Positions 42,927 to 51,125 of a stretch of 64,000 bases of DNA are shown here, one piece after another; within the stretch, counting starts at the first letter, position 1; every line of letters starts with the position of its first letter. This DNA is from JAMLIN01 sp964509685 (GTDB lineage Bacteria; Pseudomonadota; Gammaproteobacteria; Burkholderiales; Burkholderiaceae_E): NCBI GenBank assembly GCA_964509685.1, contig CAZDYQ010000003.1:1-64000 (forward strand). The letters run 5' to 3'. A program made the translations under genes and the position numbers. Below the pieces are notes generated by a model. It did not search any database and had not been told where the DNA came from. It worked only from the letters and a program-made list of their open reading frames with translations.

Positions 42927-45644
42927 TTACGCAATGTTTGTGCCCGCAGGATCGGTCCTCGCGTCCACGGAATGGCTGACGATGGAGAGCAGGCGCTTGG
43001 GATCGACCGGCTTGACCAGCACCTGGTCGAACACGTCGGCGCCGTAGCCGTCGTCCGGGGTGGCCCCGGAAATGCAAAGCAGCCGGATGGGCCATCGCAC
43101 CCGTGCCCGGATCTCCCGCGCCAGGCTGGCACCATCAATGTCGGGCAGGTTCTGGTCGATCGTCACCACGTCCGCCTCGTAGTGCGCGAGCACGGCGAGC
43201 GCCGTCGCGCCGTCGTGCGCCTTGCGGGCCAGGTGGCCATAGGTGCGCAGCAACATCGCCATGGTGACCGCGGTATCCGAGTCGTCGTCCACCACCAGGA
43301 TCCGGCGCGGTACGACCTGCGAGCCATCGATGGGATGAGTTTCCGTCGGCTCGTCCGCGGGCGTCGCCTGCGCCCCGGCGTCGGCCAGGGGCAGTCGCAG
43401 GGTGAAGCAGCAGCCGGTGCCCTTGCCCTCGCTCGACACGTCCACCCGGCCCCCGTGGAGCTCGACCAGCCTGCGCACCAGCCACAGGCCGAGCCCGAGC
43501 CCCGTGCGCGAGGACTCGACATCGTCGGCCGGCGCACTGAAGGCGTCGAAGATGGTTCTCTGGGTCTTGCGGCTGAGGCCCGGGCCGTAGTCCCGGATCT
43601 CGATCAGCGCCTGCGCGCCGTCGCGTCGCGCGCGCAGTTCGATCGGCCGGGGCGAGCGGGCATGGCGGATCGCATTGCCGATCAGGTTGGTGAGGACCTG
43701 CATCATTCGCATCGGGTCCGCCATGATCCACATGTCCTCGTCCGCGCACGACATCTCGATGCCCTGACCGGCGCGTTCGAGCGCCGCGGCGTTGGCGTCG
43801 AGCGCGTCGCGCAGCACGTCGGCCACCCGCAGCGGGCGGCGGCGCAGCTCGAGCCGGTCGTTGCGGATCCGCGCCGAATCGAGGATGTCCTCTACCAGGG
43901 CGCGCATCTGCCTTGCCTGCCGGCGCAGGATGTCCAGCAGCTCCGGCGGCGGATGCATACCCTCGCGGCGCGCCCCGTCGAGGGAGGCGAGGCCGTACTC
44001 GAAGGCGGCGAGCGGCTCGCGCAGCTCGTGGCCCAGCATGGCGATGTACGCGTCCTTGCGCTGGTCGGCCGACATGAGCGCCTGGTTGTCGCGGGTCAGC
44101 ATCATGGCGCGGCGGCTCACGCGCACGCTGCGCTCGACGAGGATGTCGAGCACCGCCCGGCGCAGCTCGCCGGCGGCGTCGCGCTCGTCCTTGGTCCAGG
44201 GGGAGGAGACGCCCGGCTCCCGACCCTCGCCACGGCTCCCCGGAACGGACGCGGCGTCCGGCAGCCGGACATGGCCCTGGAGCACCCGGGCTTCCGCCGG
44301 CCGAAACCACATGACGAAGTCGGCCGAGACCCGCGAGAGGCGAATGGCGAGCAGGCCGGCCGCGACATTGTCGTGGGGGGCCGCCGGCGCGAACAGGCGG
44401 CCGAGCCGGTCGGTCGCGAACACCGCGGGTCGCCCGGCGGTGAGCCACTGCGCGAGCTCGCGGATGACGGCGTCGGGCGGCGTGCGCCCATGGCATTCGA
44501 CGTCCGAGCCGACGCAGATCGCCATGCCCGTGGCCGTCAGCCCCTCCATGAGCGCGTCGGCGTGCTGGGACAGCACCGTGGCGAACTGGTCGCCGCTGCC
44601 GAGCGCGGCGAAGGGCGTGGCGAGCCGCTCGCGGACCCGCTCGCGACGTTCGCGGCGGGCGGCCGCCTCGTGGCCGGCGATCCGGTGCGACAGCCCTCGC
44701 GCGAGCGCGGCGAGCGCGATGCGCCAGGTTACCGGGACGTGCCGCGGCTCGCCGAAGGCATGGCAGGCGATCTTGCCCCACACCTTGCCGGCGTTCGACA
44801 GCACCAGCACGGCCGAAGAGCGGACGCCGAGCATCCGCAGGTAGGCTTCGTGCGACGGGGCGACCTGCCGGGCGTACACGAAGCGCAGGGGGACGGGGTC
44901 GGTCGCCAGCGCCGGGGGCAGGCGGACCGGGACCGGCTCGGCCTCCACGTCGGCGACGACGCGGACCCAGTGCACGCCGAGCATCCGGTTCCAGGGCGGC
45001 ACGTCGCTCGACTCGAACACCCGGCCGACCAGGCTGGGTACGCCGGGCGCGCAGGACTCGGCAATCAGCTCGAGGTTGTCGTCGTGCGTGAAGCGGTGGA
45101 CGGTCACCCGGTCGAAGCCGATGGCCTCGCGCAGCTGCGCGGCGGCGGCCGACATCTCGGCGGCGATGTCGATCTCCTCGCCCGACCCGATGCGGGGCCC
45201 GTCCGCCAGCACGCTGTCGAGCCAGGCGGCCGGCACGGACGCCTGCGCCTCGTCCGCGACGGGCGCCTCGATTTCCAGGACCGGATGGCCGTGGGCGCGG
45301 TGGACGAAGCCCATGCCCAGCCGCGCGCCGTCCGCGCGCAGGATCGAATCCACCGATACCGGGCGCTCGAGGGTCCCGCGGTCCAGCGCCGCGTGCAAGC
45401 GCGTGACCGAATCGGCGTCGAGGAGCTCGTCGACGGGAATGCCGTCGAGGCCGGCCCCCGGGTCGCGGCCCAGCCAGTCGGCGGCATTGGCGCTGGCGCC
45501 CGCGACCCTCTCGCCCGCCGGGTCCAGCACCAGCAGCATGGCATGCGGCTGTATCGCGGCGGCGCCGGCCGGTGCATCGCCTCCCAGCTCGCTTGCGCGG
45601 TCCTCTCGCATGGCACGACCCACCCGAAAGCGATATCGGCGCAT
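42927..45644 (-). CDS. Phytochrome-like hybrid sensor kinase without a bilin-binding cysteine
   Basis: 905 residues (894 from the ATG at 45611). Domains: PAS (IQPHAMLLVLDPAG, about residue 31), GAF with phytochrome features (DRVTVHRF, ESSDVPP, APSHEAYLRMLGV, WGKIACHAF), a PHY-like region, phosphoacceptor domain (GHELREPL), ATPase (LIGNAIRH, DYGPGL, GLGLGL) and receiver (TIDQNLPDIDG, VKPVD). Bacteriophytochromes attach biliverdin to a cysteine before the PAS domain, and Cph1 types use a cysteine before the GAF histidine. Neither is present here: the first part has no cysteine and the GAF position is serine. The kinase part looks intact. Confidence 0.88.
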   Translation of the reverse strand: MRRYRFRVGRAMREDRASELGGDAPAGAAAIQPHAMLLVLDPAGERVAGASANAADWLGRDPGAGLDGIPVDELLDADSVTRLHAALDRGTLERPVSVDSILRADGARLGMGFVHRAHGHPVLEIEAPVADEAQASVPAAWLDSVLADGPRIGSGEEIDIAAEMSAAAAQLREAIGFDRVTVHRFTHDDNLELIAESCAPGVPSLVGRVFESSDVPPWNRMLGVHWVRVVADVEAEPVPVRLPPALATDPVPLRFVYARQVAPSHEAYLRMLGVRSSAVLVLSNAGKVWGKIACHAFGEPRHVPVTWRIALAALARGLSHRIAGHEAAARRERRERVRERLATPFAALGSGDQFATVLSQHADALMEGLTATGMAICVGSDVECHGRTPPDAVIRELAQWLTAGRPAVFATDRLGRLFAPAAPHDNVAAGLLAIRLSRVSADFVMWFRPAEARVLQGHVRLPDAASVPGSRGEGREPGVSSPWTKDERDAAGELRRAVLDILVERSVRVSRRAMMLTRDNQALMSADQRKDAYIAMLGHELREPLAAFEYGLASLDGARREGMHPPPELLDILRRQARQMRALVEDILDSARIRNDRLELRRRPLRVADVLRDALDANAAALERAGQGIEMSCADEDMWIMADPMRMMQVLTNLIGNAIRHARSPRPIELRARRDGAQALIEIRDYGPGLSRKTQRTIFDAFSAPADDVESSRTGLGLGLWLVRRLVELHGGRVDVSSEGKGTGCCFTLRLPLADAGAQATPADEPTETHPIDGSQVVPRRILVVDDDSDTAVTMAMLLRTYGHLARKAHDGATALAVLAHYEADVVTIDQNLPDIDGASLAREIRARVRWPIRLLCISGATPDDGYGADVFDQVLVKPVDPKRLLSIVSHSVDARTDPAGTNIA
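42930..42945 (-). promoter_or_regulatory. Sigma-54-type -24/-12 promoter of the 56-residue protein gene
   Basis: On the minus strand GGGCACA-AACA-TTGCG matches 9 of 12 positions, including every position of the core GGCAC-N5-TTGC. It overlaps the final codons of the phytochrome-like gene. Confidence 0.55.
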
Positions 45645-45743
45645 GGCCGCCGTCGGCCGCTTGCCGAATTGTTGTTCGCGTTCGACGCGTCGAAAGGCCG
45701 GGAGCCAGGCCTTCCCGCCCCGCCCGCCCGGCGAGGCCGGGGC

Positions 45744-46412
45744 TCAGGCGCCGTGGAAGCGGACGAACTCTTCCAGGGGGGCTCGACTCGTCACCAGCGA
45801 ATTTACCGGATGTTCCGGATTCCGGTAACCGATCGCCATGCCGCAGAACAGCATGCGCTCGGGCGGCAGTCCGATGAGGCGCCCGACCGTCTCCGGGTAC
45901 CGGTACCAGCATTCCTGGGCACAGCTGTCCAGGCCCTCCTCGCGCAGCATCAGCATGACCGACTGCAGGAACATGCCGAGATCGGACCACTGCGGCGCGC
46001 CCATGCTCCGGTGCACCGAGCAGAACAGGGCCATCGGGGCGCCGAAGAACTCGAAGTTGCGGGCGAACCAGCGCAGCCGCGCCGGCTTGTCCTCGCGCGG
46101 GATGCCGACGAGCGCGTACATGTCCTCGCCGCACTGGAAGCGCCGCTCACGATAGGGGGAGACGAGCGGCGAGGGATACACCGAATACTCCGTCTTCTCC
46201 TCGGCGCCGGAGGCGATCCGTTCGCGCACGATCGCACGCAGTTCGTCGAGCTTCTCGCCGGCCACCACGTCGATGTGCCAGGGCTGGAGGTTGCCGCCCG
46301 ACGGGGCGCGCGATGCGGCCTGCAGCACCCGACGGATCGTTTCGACCGGTACCGGGGTGGGCAGGAAATCGCGGATCGACCGGCGGCTCGCGAGCGCCTC
46401 GCTGACTTTCAT
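45744..46412 (-). CDS. Nitroreductase-family flavoprotein
   Basis: 222 residues from the ATG at 46412, after AGGAGA. The opening EALASRRSIRDFLPTPV and the segment APSGGNLQPWH are the FMN-binding signatures of the nitroreductase family; GMAIGYRNPEHPVN closes it. It reduces nitro groups, quinones or enones with NAD(P)H. It is divergent from the thiolase-like gene across 134 bp. Confidence 0.92.
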   Translation of the reverse strand: MKVSEALASRRSIRDFLPTPVPVETIRRVLQAASRAPSGGNLQPWHIDVVAGEKLDELRAIVRERIASGAEEKTEYSVYPSPLVSPYRERRFQCGEDMYALVGIPREDKPARLRWFARNFEFFGAPMALFCSVHRSMGAPQWSDLGMFLQSVMLMLREEGLDSCAQECWYRYPETVGRLIGLPPERMLFCGMAIGYRNPEHPVNSLVTSRAPLEEFVRFHGA

Positions 46413-46546
46413 CGAACTGTCTCCTGGGCCGCCGGCCGGGCCGGCGCCGGAAAAGGGGTCCATCGGGAAGAGGGCAAGCTTAGCGCAATCGGCCCTGCCG
46501 CCCGTCGCGCTGGACAGCGGCCCCCATCCCCGGACAATGCCGGACC

Positions 46547-48085
46547 ATGATCCATGACAGCACCCCCATCCTCGTCGGCTGCGGCGAGATCACCGACGAG
46601 GACACGCCGGCGAGTGCGGGCCGGCCGCCCTACGACCTGATCGCGACCGCCGCCGGCCGGGCGATCGCCGACACCGGCTGTCCGGCAATCGCCGGCTCGA
46701 TCGACACGCTGGCGATGCTGCGCTCGTTCGCCGACACCTCGCACCGGTTCGCCAGCCCCCTGGGCGGCTCGAGCAATCCGCCCGCGAGCGTCGCCCGGCG
46801 CCTCGGGCTCGCACCGCGCCGGCACGTGTACACCTGGAACGGCGGCAACATGCCGCAGTACCTGGTCAACGACTTCGCGGAGCGCATCGCCGCCGGGGAC
46901 ATGCGGGCGGTCCTGATCGTCGGCGGCGAGGCGCTGCGCACCCAGCACGGGGTGAAGCGCGCCGGCCTGCCGGTGGACTGGCGCGAGGACCCCGGCGGCG
47001 AGCCCGAGCTGGTGGGCGACCCGCGCCGCGGCTGGTCCGACCACGAGGATGCCCACGGCCTGCGCGCGGCGATCGTGTTCTACCCGATGATCGAGCATGC
47101 GATCCGGGGAGCGCGCGGCACCGACATGCCGACGCACATGCGCTCGATGGCCCGGCTCTTCGCCCGCTTCGCGGCGGTCGCCGCCGCCAACCCGCTGGCG
47201 ACCCGGCGGGACGGCCACGATGCCGAGCGCCTCGCCCGGATCGACGACGAGAATCGCTGGATCGGCCATCCGTACCCGAAGCTGATGAATGCGAACGCTT
47301 ACATCGACCAGGCGGCGGCGCTGCTGATGACCTCGGTGGGGCATGCCCGGGAGCTCGGCATCGCGCCGTCGCGCTGGGTGTTCCTGCACGGGTGCGCCGA
47401 CGGGCACGACCACTGGTACGTCAGCGAGCGCCCCGAGCTGCATCGCTCGCACGCGATCCGGCTCGCGGCCGCCGAGGCGCTGGAGATGGCCGGGCGTCGC
47501 CTCGACGACATCCACTTCCTCGACCTCTACAGCTGCTTCCCGTCGGCCGTGGAGATCGGCTGCGCCGAGCTCGGGCTGGCCGAGGACGATCCGCGCGGAC
47601 TCACGCTCACGGGCGGGCTGCCGTACTTCGGCGGACCGGGGAACAACTACGTGACCCATTCGATCGCCGCGATGATGCGCGCCCTGCGCGCGGCGCCGGG
47701 CCGCTTCGGCATGGTCACCGCCAACGGCAACTACGTGACCAAGCATTCCTTCGGCATCTACTCCACCGAGCCGGTGCACGGCCCGTGGCGGCGCGGCGAC
47801 CCCGCCCGGCTGCAGGCGGAGCTCGACGCGATGCCGAAGGAGCGCATCGAGGAGCGGCCCGAGGGGCCCGCCCGCATCGAGACGTACACGATCATGCACG
47901 GACGCAAGGGCCCGACCGAGGGCATCGTGTTCGGCCGGCTCGAGTCGAACGGGGCGCGCTTCGTCGCGCGCCTGCCCGACGACCCGGCCGTCCTCGCCGA
48001 GGTGCGCGACACCGAGTCGCTCGGCCGGCCCGGCACGGTGCGCCCTGTCGACGGCATCAACCGCTTCGTGCCGGCGCCGCGCTAG
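46547..48085 (+). CDS. Thiolase-like protein, TLP1/SCP-2 type
   Basis: 512 residues: a thiolase fold with an extra C-terminal domain of about 120 residues, as in thiolase-like protein type 1. GGLPYFGGPGNNYVTHS and GMVTANGNYVTKHSFG are characteristic. At the position of the nucleophilic cysteine of true thiolases the sequence reads YTWNGGNMP, so ordinary acyl transfer is doubtful. The following SDR gene starts 53 bp later in the same direction, which suggests a CoA-ester pathway. Confidence 0.87.
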   Translation: MIHDSTPILVGCGEITDEDTPASAGRPPYDLIATAAGRAIADTGCPAIAGSIDTLAMLRSFADTSHRFASPLGGSSNPPASVARRLGLAPRRHVYTWNGGNMPQYLVNDFAERIAAGDMRAVLIVGGEALRTQHGVKRAGLPVDWREDPGGEPELVGDPRRGWSDHEDAHGLRAAIVFYPMIEHAIRGARGTDMPTHMRSMARLFARFAAVAAANPLATRRDGHDAERLARIDDENRWIGHPYPKLMNANAYIDQAAALLMTSVGHARELGIAPSRWVFLHGCADGHDHWYVSERPELHRSHAIRLAAAEALEMAGRRLDDIHFLDLYSCFPSAVEIGCAELGLAEDDPRGLTLTGGLPYFGGPGNNYVTHSIAAMMRALRAAPGRFGMVTANGNYVTKHSFGIYSTEPVHGPWRRGDPARLQAELDAMPKERIEERPEGPARIETYTIMHGRKGPTEGIVFGRLESNGARFVARLPDDPAVLAEVRDTESLGRPGTVRPVDGINRFVPAPR

Positions 48086-48138
48086 CGCGGCACCGGCACC
48101 GGCACAATTCACCATCGGATCACACCAAGGAGACAGGC

Positions 48139-48930
48139 ATGCAGGACATGAAGGACAAGGTCGTACTGGTCACCGGCGGCGGCACCGGGCTCGGGGCCGC
48201 GACCGCGCTCGGCTTCGCGCGCCGCGGCGCGAACATCGTGGTGAACTACGCGAGCAGCGCGGATGCCGCCGCGGACGTGGCCAAGCAGTGCGAGGCGCTG
48301 GGAGTGCGCGCGATCGCGGTCCAGGGCGACGTGGCGAAGGATGCCGACTGCCGGGCGCTCGTCGAGCGCACCCTGTCCGAGTTCGGCCGGCTCGACACGC
48401 TCGTCAACAATGCCGGCACCACCAAGTTCGCGGACCAGTCCGACCTCGACGCGCTGGAGGCCGACGACTTCCTGTCGATCTACCGCGTCAACGTGGTGGG
48501 CGTGTACCAGATGGTGCGCGCGGCCCGCGCGGCGCTCGAGGCGAGCGGCGCCGGCGCCGTCGTGAACATCTCGTCGATCGCCGGCGTCATGGGCATCGGT
48601 TCCTCCATGGCCTATGCGGCCTCCAAGGGCGCGCTCAACACGCTCACCTTGAGCCTCGCGCGCAGCCTCGCCCCGAAGATCCGGGTCAACGCGGTCTGCC
48701 CCGGCTATATCGGTTCCGACTGGTTCGCCAAGCGCCTGGGCGCCGAGAAGGCGGCGAAGATCGAGGAGAACGCGGCCAGCAACGCGCCGCTCAAGTTCGC
48801 CTGCAAGCCCGAGCACATCGCCGAGTCCGTGCTCTTCTTCGGCGGTCCCCAGTCGAGCCATGTCACGGGCGAGTTCATGATCGCCGACGCCGGCCTGCAC
48901 CTGGGGGCGGCGCCGCTGCGGGCCCGCTAG
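48139..48930 (+). CDS. Short-chain dehydrogenase/reductase
   Basis: 263 residues from the ATG at 48139, with AAGGAGA upstream. The NAD(P) motif TGGGTGLG (residues 13-20), NNAG, the catalytic serine (NISSIAG) and YAASK are all present. The substrate is unknown. It is 53 bp behind the thiolase-like gene and 7 bp before ogt, so it is probably co-transcribed. Confidence 0.93.
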   Translation: MQDMKDKVVLVTGGGTGLGAATALGFARRGANIVVNYASSADAAADVAKQCEALGVRAIAVQGDVAKDADCRALVERTLSEFGRLDTLVNNAGTTKFADQSDLDALEADDFLSIYRVNVVGVYQMVRAARAALEASGAGAVVNISSIAGVMGIGSSMAYAASKGALNTLTLSLARSLAPKIRVNAVCPGYIGSDWFAKRLGAEKAAKIEENAASNAPLKFACKPEHIAESVLFFGGPQSSHVTGEFMIADAGLHLGAAPLRAR

Positions 48931-48937
48931 GGGCGCC

Positions 48938-49582
48938 ATGCCGTCCGGCGCGGCAGCGGGAAGCGGCCACGCCGCCCCCGGCGGTGTGCCCGGGCCGGGG
49001 GCCGGGGCGACCGGCGTCCCCGGCCGTGGCGTGTGCCTGTTCGACACGCCGGTGGGGCGCTGCGCGCTCGCCTGGACGGAGCGCGGCATCGCCGCGCTGC
49101 AGCTGCCCGAGCGCGACGATGCGACCACGTTGCGGCGGGCGGCCCGACGAGCGCCCGGCGCCGCGCCGTGCGAGCCGCCGCCGGCGATGGCGGCGGCGAT
49201 CGCCCGCGTGCAGCGGCTGCTTCGCGGCGCGCGCGACGACGATCTCTCCGACCTGCCGCTCGACACCGACGGCATTCCCGAGTTCCATCGGCGCGCCCAG
49301 GCGGCGGCCCGGCGCATCCCCCCGGGACGGACGATCACCTACGGCGAGCTCGCGAAGGCGCTCGGCGAGCCGGGCGCGGCCAGGGCGGTCGGCCAGGCAA
49401 TGGGCGCCAATCCCTACCCGGTGATCGTGCCCTGCCACCGGGTGCTCGCCGCGGGCGATGCCGAGGGCGGCTTCTCCGCCTTCGGCGGCGTGGTGACCAA
49501 GCGCAGGCTGCTCGAGATCGAGGGCGCGCTCGCCCCCGAATCACTGCCGCTCTTCGGTGGCGGTGGCGCCTCGCGCGATTGA
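48938..49582 (+). CDS. ogt: Methylated-DNA-protein-cysteine methyltransferase
   Basis: 214 residues. The methyl-accepting cysteine is Cys166 in IVPCHRVL, preceded by the DNA-binding helix (TYGELAKALGEPGAARAVGQAMGANP written as two parts: TYGELAKALG and GAARAVGQAMGANP). It removes O6-alkyl groups from guanine in a suicide reaction. The N-terminal 30 residues are Gly/Pro-rich and not conserved. Ada-type activator domains are absent. Confidence 0.93.
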   Translation: MPSGAAAGSGHAAPGGVPGPGAGATGVPGRGVCLFDTPVGRCALAWTERGIAALQLPERDDATTLRRAARRAPGAAPCEPPPAMAAAIARVQRLLRGARDDDLSDLPLDTDGIPEFHRRAQAAARRIPPGRTITYGELAKALGEPGAARAVGQAMGANPYPVIVPCHRVLAAGDAEGGFSAFGGVVTKRRLLEIEGALAPESLPLFGGGGASRD

Positions 49583-49616
49583 CGCCCGCCGCCGGCTCGG
49601 CCATGATGCGCTCGTC

Positions 49617-49703
49617 ATGACCATCGCATTCGGCCCCAAACGCAAGCCGGCCGCGCCCAAACGGGCGCGCGTATCCGCTCGCGTCGTGGCCATGCCCCGG
49701 TAG
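49617..49703 (+). CDS. Possible short basic peptide
   Basis: 28 residues starting at an ATG 35 bp after ogt, rich in Lys, Arg, Ala and Pro (MTIAFGPKRKPAAPKRAR, then VSARVVAMPR). It is followed 22 bp later by a terminator, with dapA beyond. It could be a small protein or a leader peptide; the frame may also be accidental. No clear ribosome binding site. Confidence 0.25.
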   Translation: MTIAFGPKRKPAAPKRARVSARVVAMPR

Positions 49704-49725
49704 ACACAGCAGCATTCGTATATCC

Positions 49726-49760
49726 ACCCCCGGCAGCCCTTCGCGGCGCCGGGGGTTTTC
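49726..49760 (+). terminator. Terminator between ogt and dapA
   Basis: ACCCCCGGC (49726-49734) and GCCGGGGGT (49748-49756) form a perfect 9 bp stem with a 13 nt loop, followed by TTTTC. It separates the thiolase-SDR-ogt unit from dapA. Confidence 0.85.
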
Positions 49761-49805
49761 CGTTCCGGCTCCGCGTCGGCCTCGCCAGTTACCAGGAGCC
49801 GCATC

Positions 49806-50687
49806 GTGAGCAGCAGGATTTCAGGATCACTCGTGGCGCTCGTCACGCCCTTCTCGCAGGGGCGCGTCGACGAGGCCACGCTTCGCCGTCTCGTCGACTG
49901 GCATGTCGAGCAGGGCACGCACGGCCTCGTCCCCGTGGGCACGACCGGGGAGTCGCCCACGCTCGATGCCGACGAGCACAGGCGCGTCGTCGAGATCGTC
50001 GTCGAGCAGGCGGCGGGCCGCATTCCGGTGATCGCCGGCGCCGGCTCGAACAACACGCGCGAGGCGCTGGAATTCGACCGGCATGCCGCAGAATGCGGCG
50101 CGGACGCCGTGCTGCATGTCACCGCGTACTACAACCGGCCCAGCCAGCGCGGCATCGTCGCGCACTTCGAGGCGCTCGATGCCCAGGGCGGGCCGCCGAT
50201 CATCGTGTACAACATCCCGTCGCGGGCGGTCGTGGACATCGGCGTCGAGACGATGGCGCGCCTCGCGCGCCTCGGCCGGGTCGTCGGCGTCAAGGACTCC
50301 ACCGGCGACATCGCCCGCCCGGTGCGCGAGGGCCTGCGCATCGGCGAGCACTTCATCCGGCTCTCCGGGGACGACTCGGCGGCGGTGGCCTACAACGCCG
50401 CCGGCGGCAGCGGCTGCATCTCGGTCACCGCGAACGTGGCGCCCGCGCTGTGCGCGCGCATGCAGCGCGCCTGCGCCGAGGGCGACTTCCGTGCCGCCGC
50501 CGGCATCCAGCGCCGGCTGATGCCGCTGCACGATGCGCTTTTCCTCGAGCCGAGCCCCGCGGGCGTGAAGTACGCGGCCTCGCTGCTCGGCCTGTGCAGC
50601 GACGAATGCCGCCTGCCGATCGTGCCGCTCGCGGACGCGACCCGCCGGGCGATCCGCGATGCGATGACGGGCGCCGGCCTGCTCTAG
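49806..50687 (+). CDS. dapA: 4-Hydroxy-tetrahydrodipicolinate synthase
   Basis: 293 residues from a GTG after AGGAG. It condenses pyruvate with aspartate semialdehyde in lysine and diaminopimelate synthesis. GTTGESPTL binds the substrate, YYNRPSQ holds the catalytic tyrosine, and the Schiff-base lysine is Lys163 (VKDSTGD). The fit is to DapA proper, though other members of the family share these features. Confidence 0.93.
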   Translation: MSSRISGSLVALVTPFSQGRVDEATLRRLVDWHVEQGTHGLVPVGTTGESPTLDADEHRRVVEIVVEQAAGRIPVIAGAGSNNTREALEFDRHAAECGADAVLHVTAYYNRPSQRGIVAHFEALDAQGGPPIIVYNIPSRAVVDIGVETMARLARLGRVVGVKDSTGDIARPVREGLRIGEHFIRLSGDDSAAVAYNAAGGSGCISVTANVAPALCARMQRACAEGDFRAAAGIQRRLMPLHDALFLEPSPAGVKYAASLLGLCSDECRLPIVPLADATRRAIRDAMTGAGLL

Positions 50688-50831
50688 CGCCGCGCGGCGA
50701 CGGGCGGGGGTTCCCCGCGGTGATAGCATCGTGCACGGCCGGGCGTCGCCCGGCCCGCCAACGAACGACATCGCGCACCAGCCCGGCGCCGACCCTCGGC
50801 CGCCCGGGCGAAGCGCCCCGCGGAGACAACC

Positions 50832-51125
50832 ATGATCCACAGCGTCATCGCCACCGTGCGCGTCCGTCCCGGCGCGGAGGCCGAGTTCGAGGCCCTCGCG
50901 ACGAAGCTCGTCGAGGCGACCAACCGGGAACCCGGCTGCCTGCTCTATACGCTGAACAAGGGCGAGGAACCGCACACCTACGTCTTCATCGAGCGCTACA
51001 GGGACGAGGAGGCGGTCAGGGCGCATCGGTCGAGCGAGCACTTCCGCAGCATCGGGCGCGAGATGGGCGCCTTCATGGAGGGCGACCGCAGCGTGCTGCG
51101 CATGCACGAGCTAGCCGGACCCTGA
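50832..51125 (+). CDS. Antibiotic biosynthesis monooxygenase (ABM) domain protein
   Basis: 97 residues, a single ABM domain: IATVRVRPGAEAEFEAL at the start, NREPGCLLYTLN, then FIERYRDEEAVRAHRSSEHF. GGAGA precedes the ATG. It resembles YgiN-type quinol monooxygenases in pattern. It differs from the ABM protein at 22109. Its last 15 bp overlap the end of the convergent MATE gene. Confidence 0.87.
   Translation: MIHSVIATVRVRPGAEAEFEALATKLVEATNREPGCLLYTLNKGEEPHTYVFIERYRDEEAVRAHRSSEHFRSIGREMGAFMEGDRSVLRMHELAGP

Noticed and set aside
46480..46500. A GG-N10-GC match (GGGCAAG-CTTA-GCGCA) before the thiolase-like gene as a twelfth sigma-54 site
   Set aside because: Only 8 of 12 positions match and the -12 TTGC is lost; such matches are expected by chance in GC-rich DNA.
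42879..46550. A plus-strand open frame of more than 1200 codons opposite the phytochrome-like gene
   Set aside because: Composition is His/Arg/Gly-rich and domain-free, while the minus strand carries a clear multidomain kinase.
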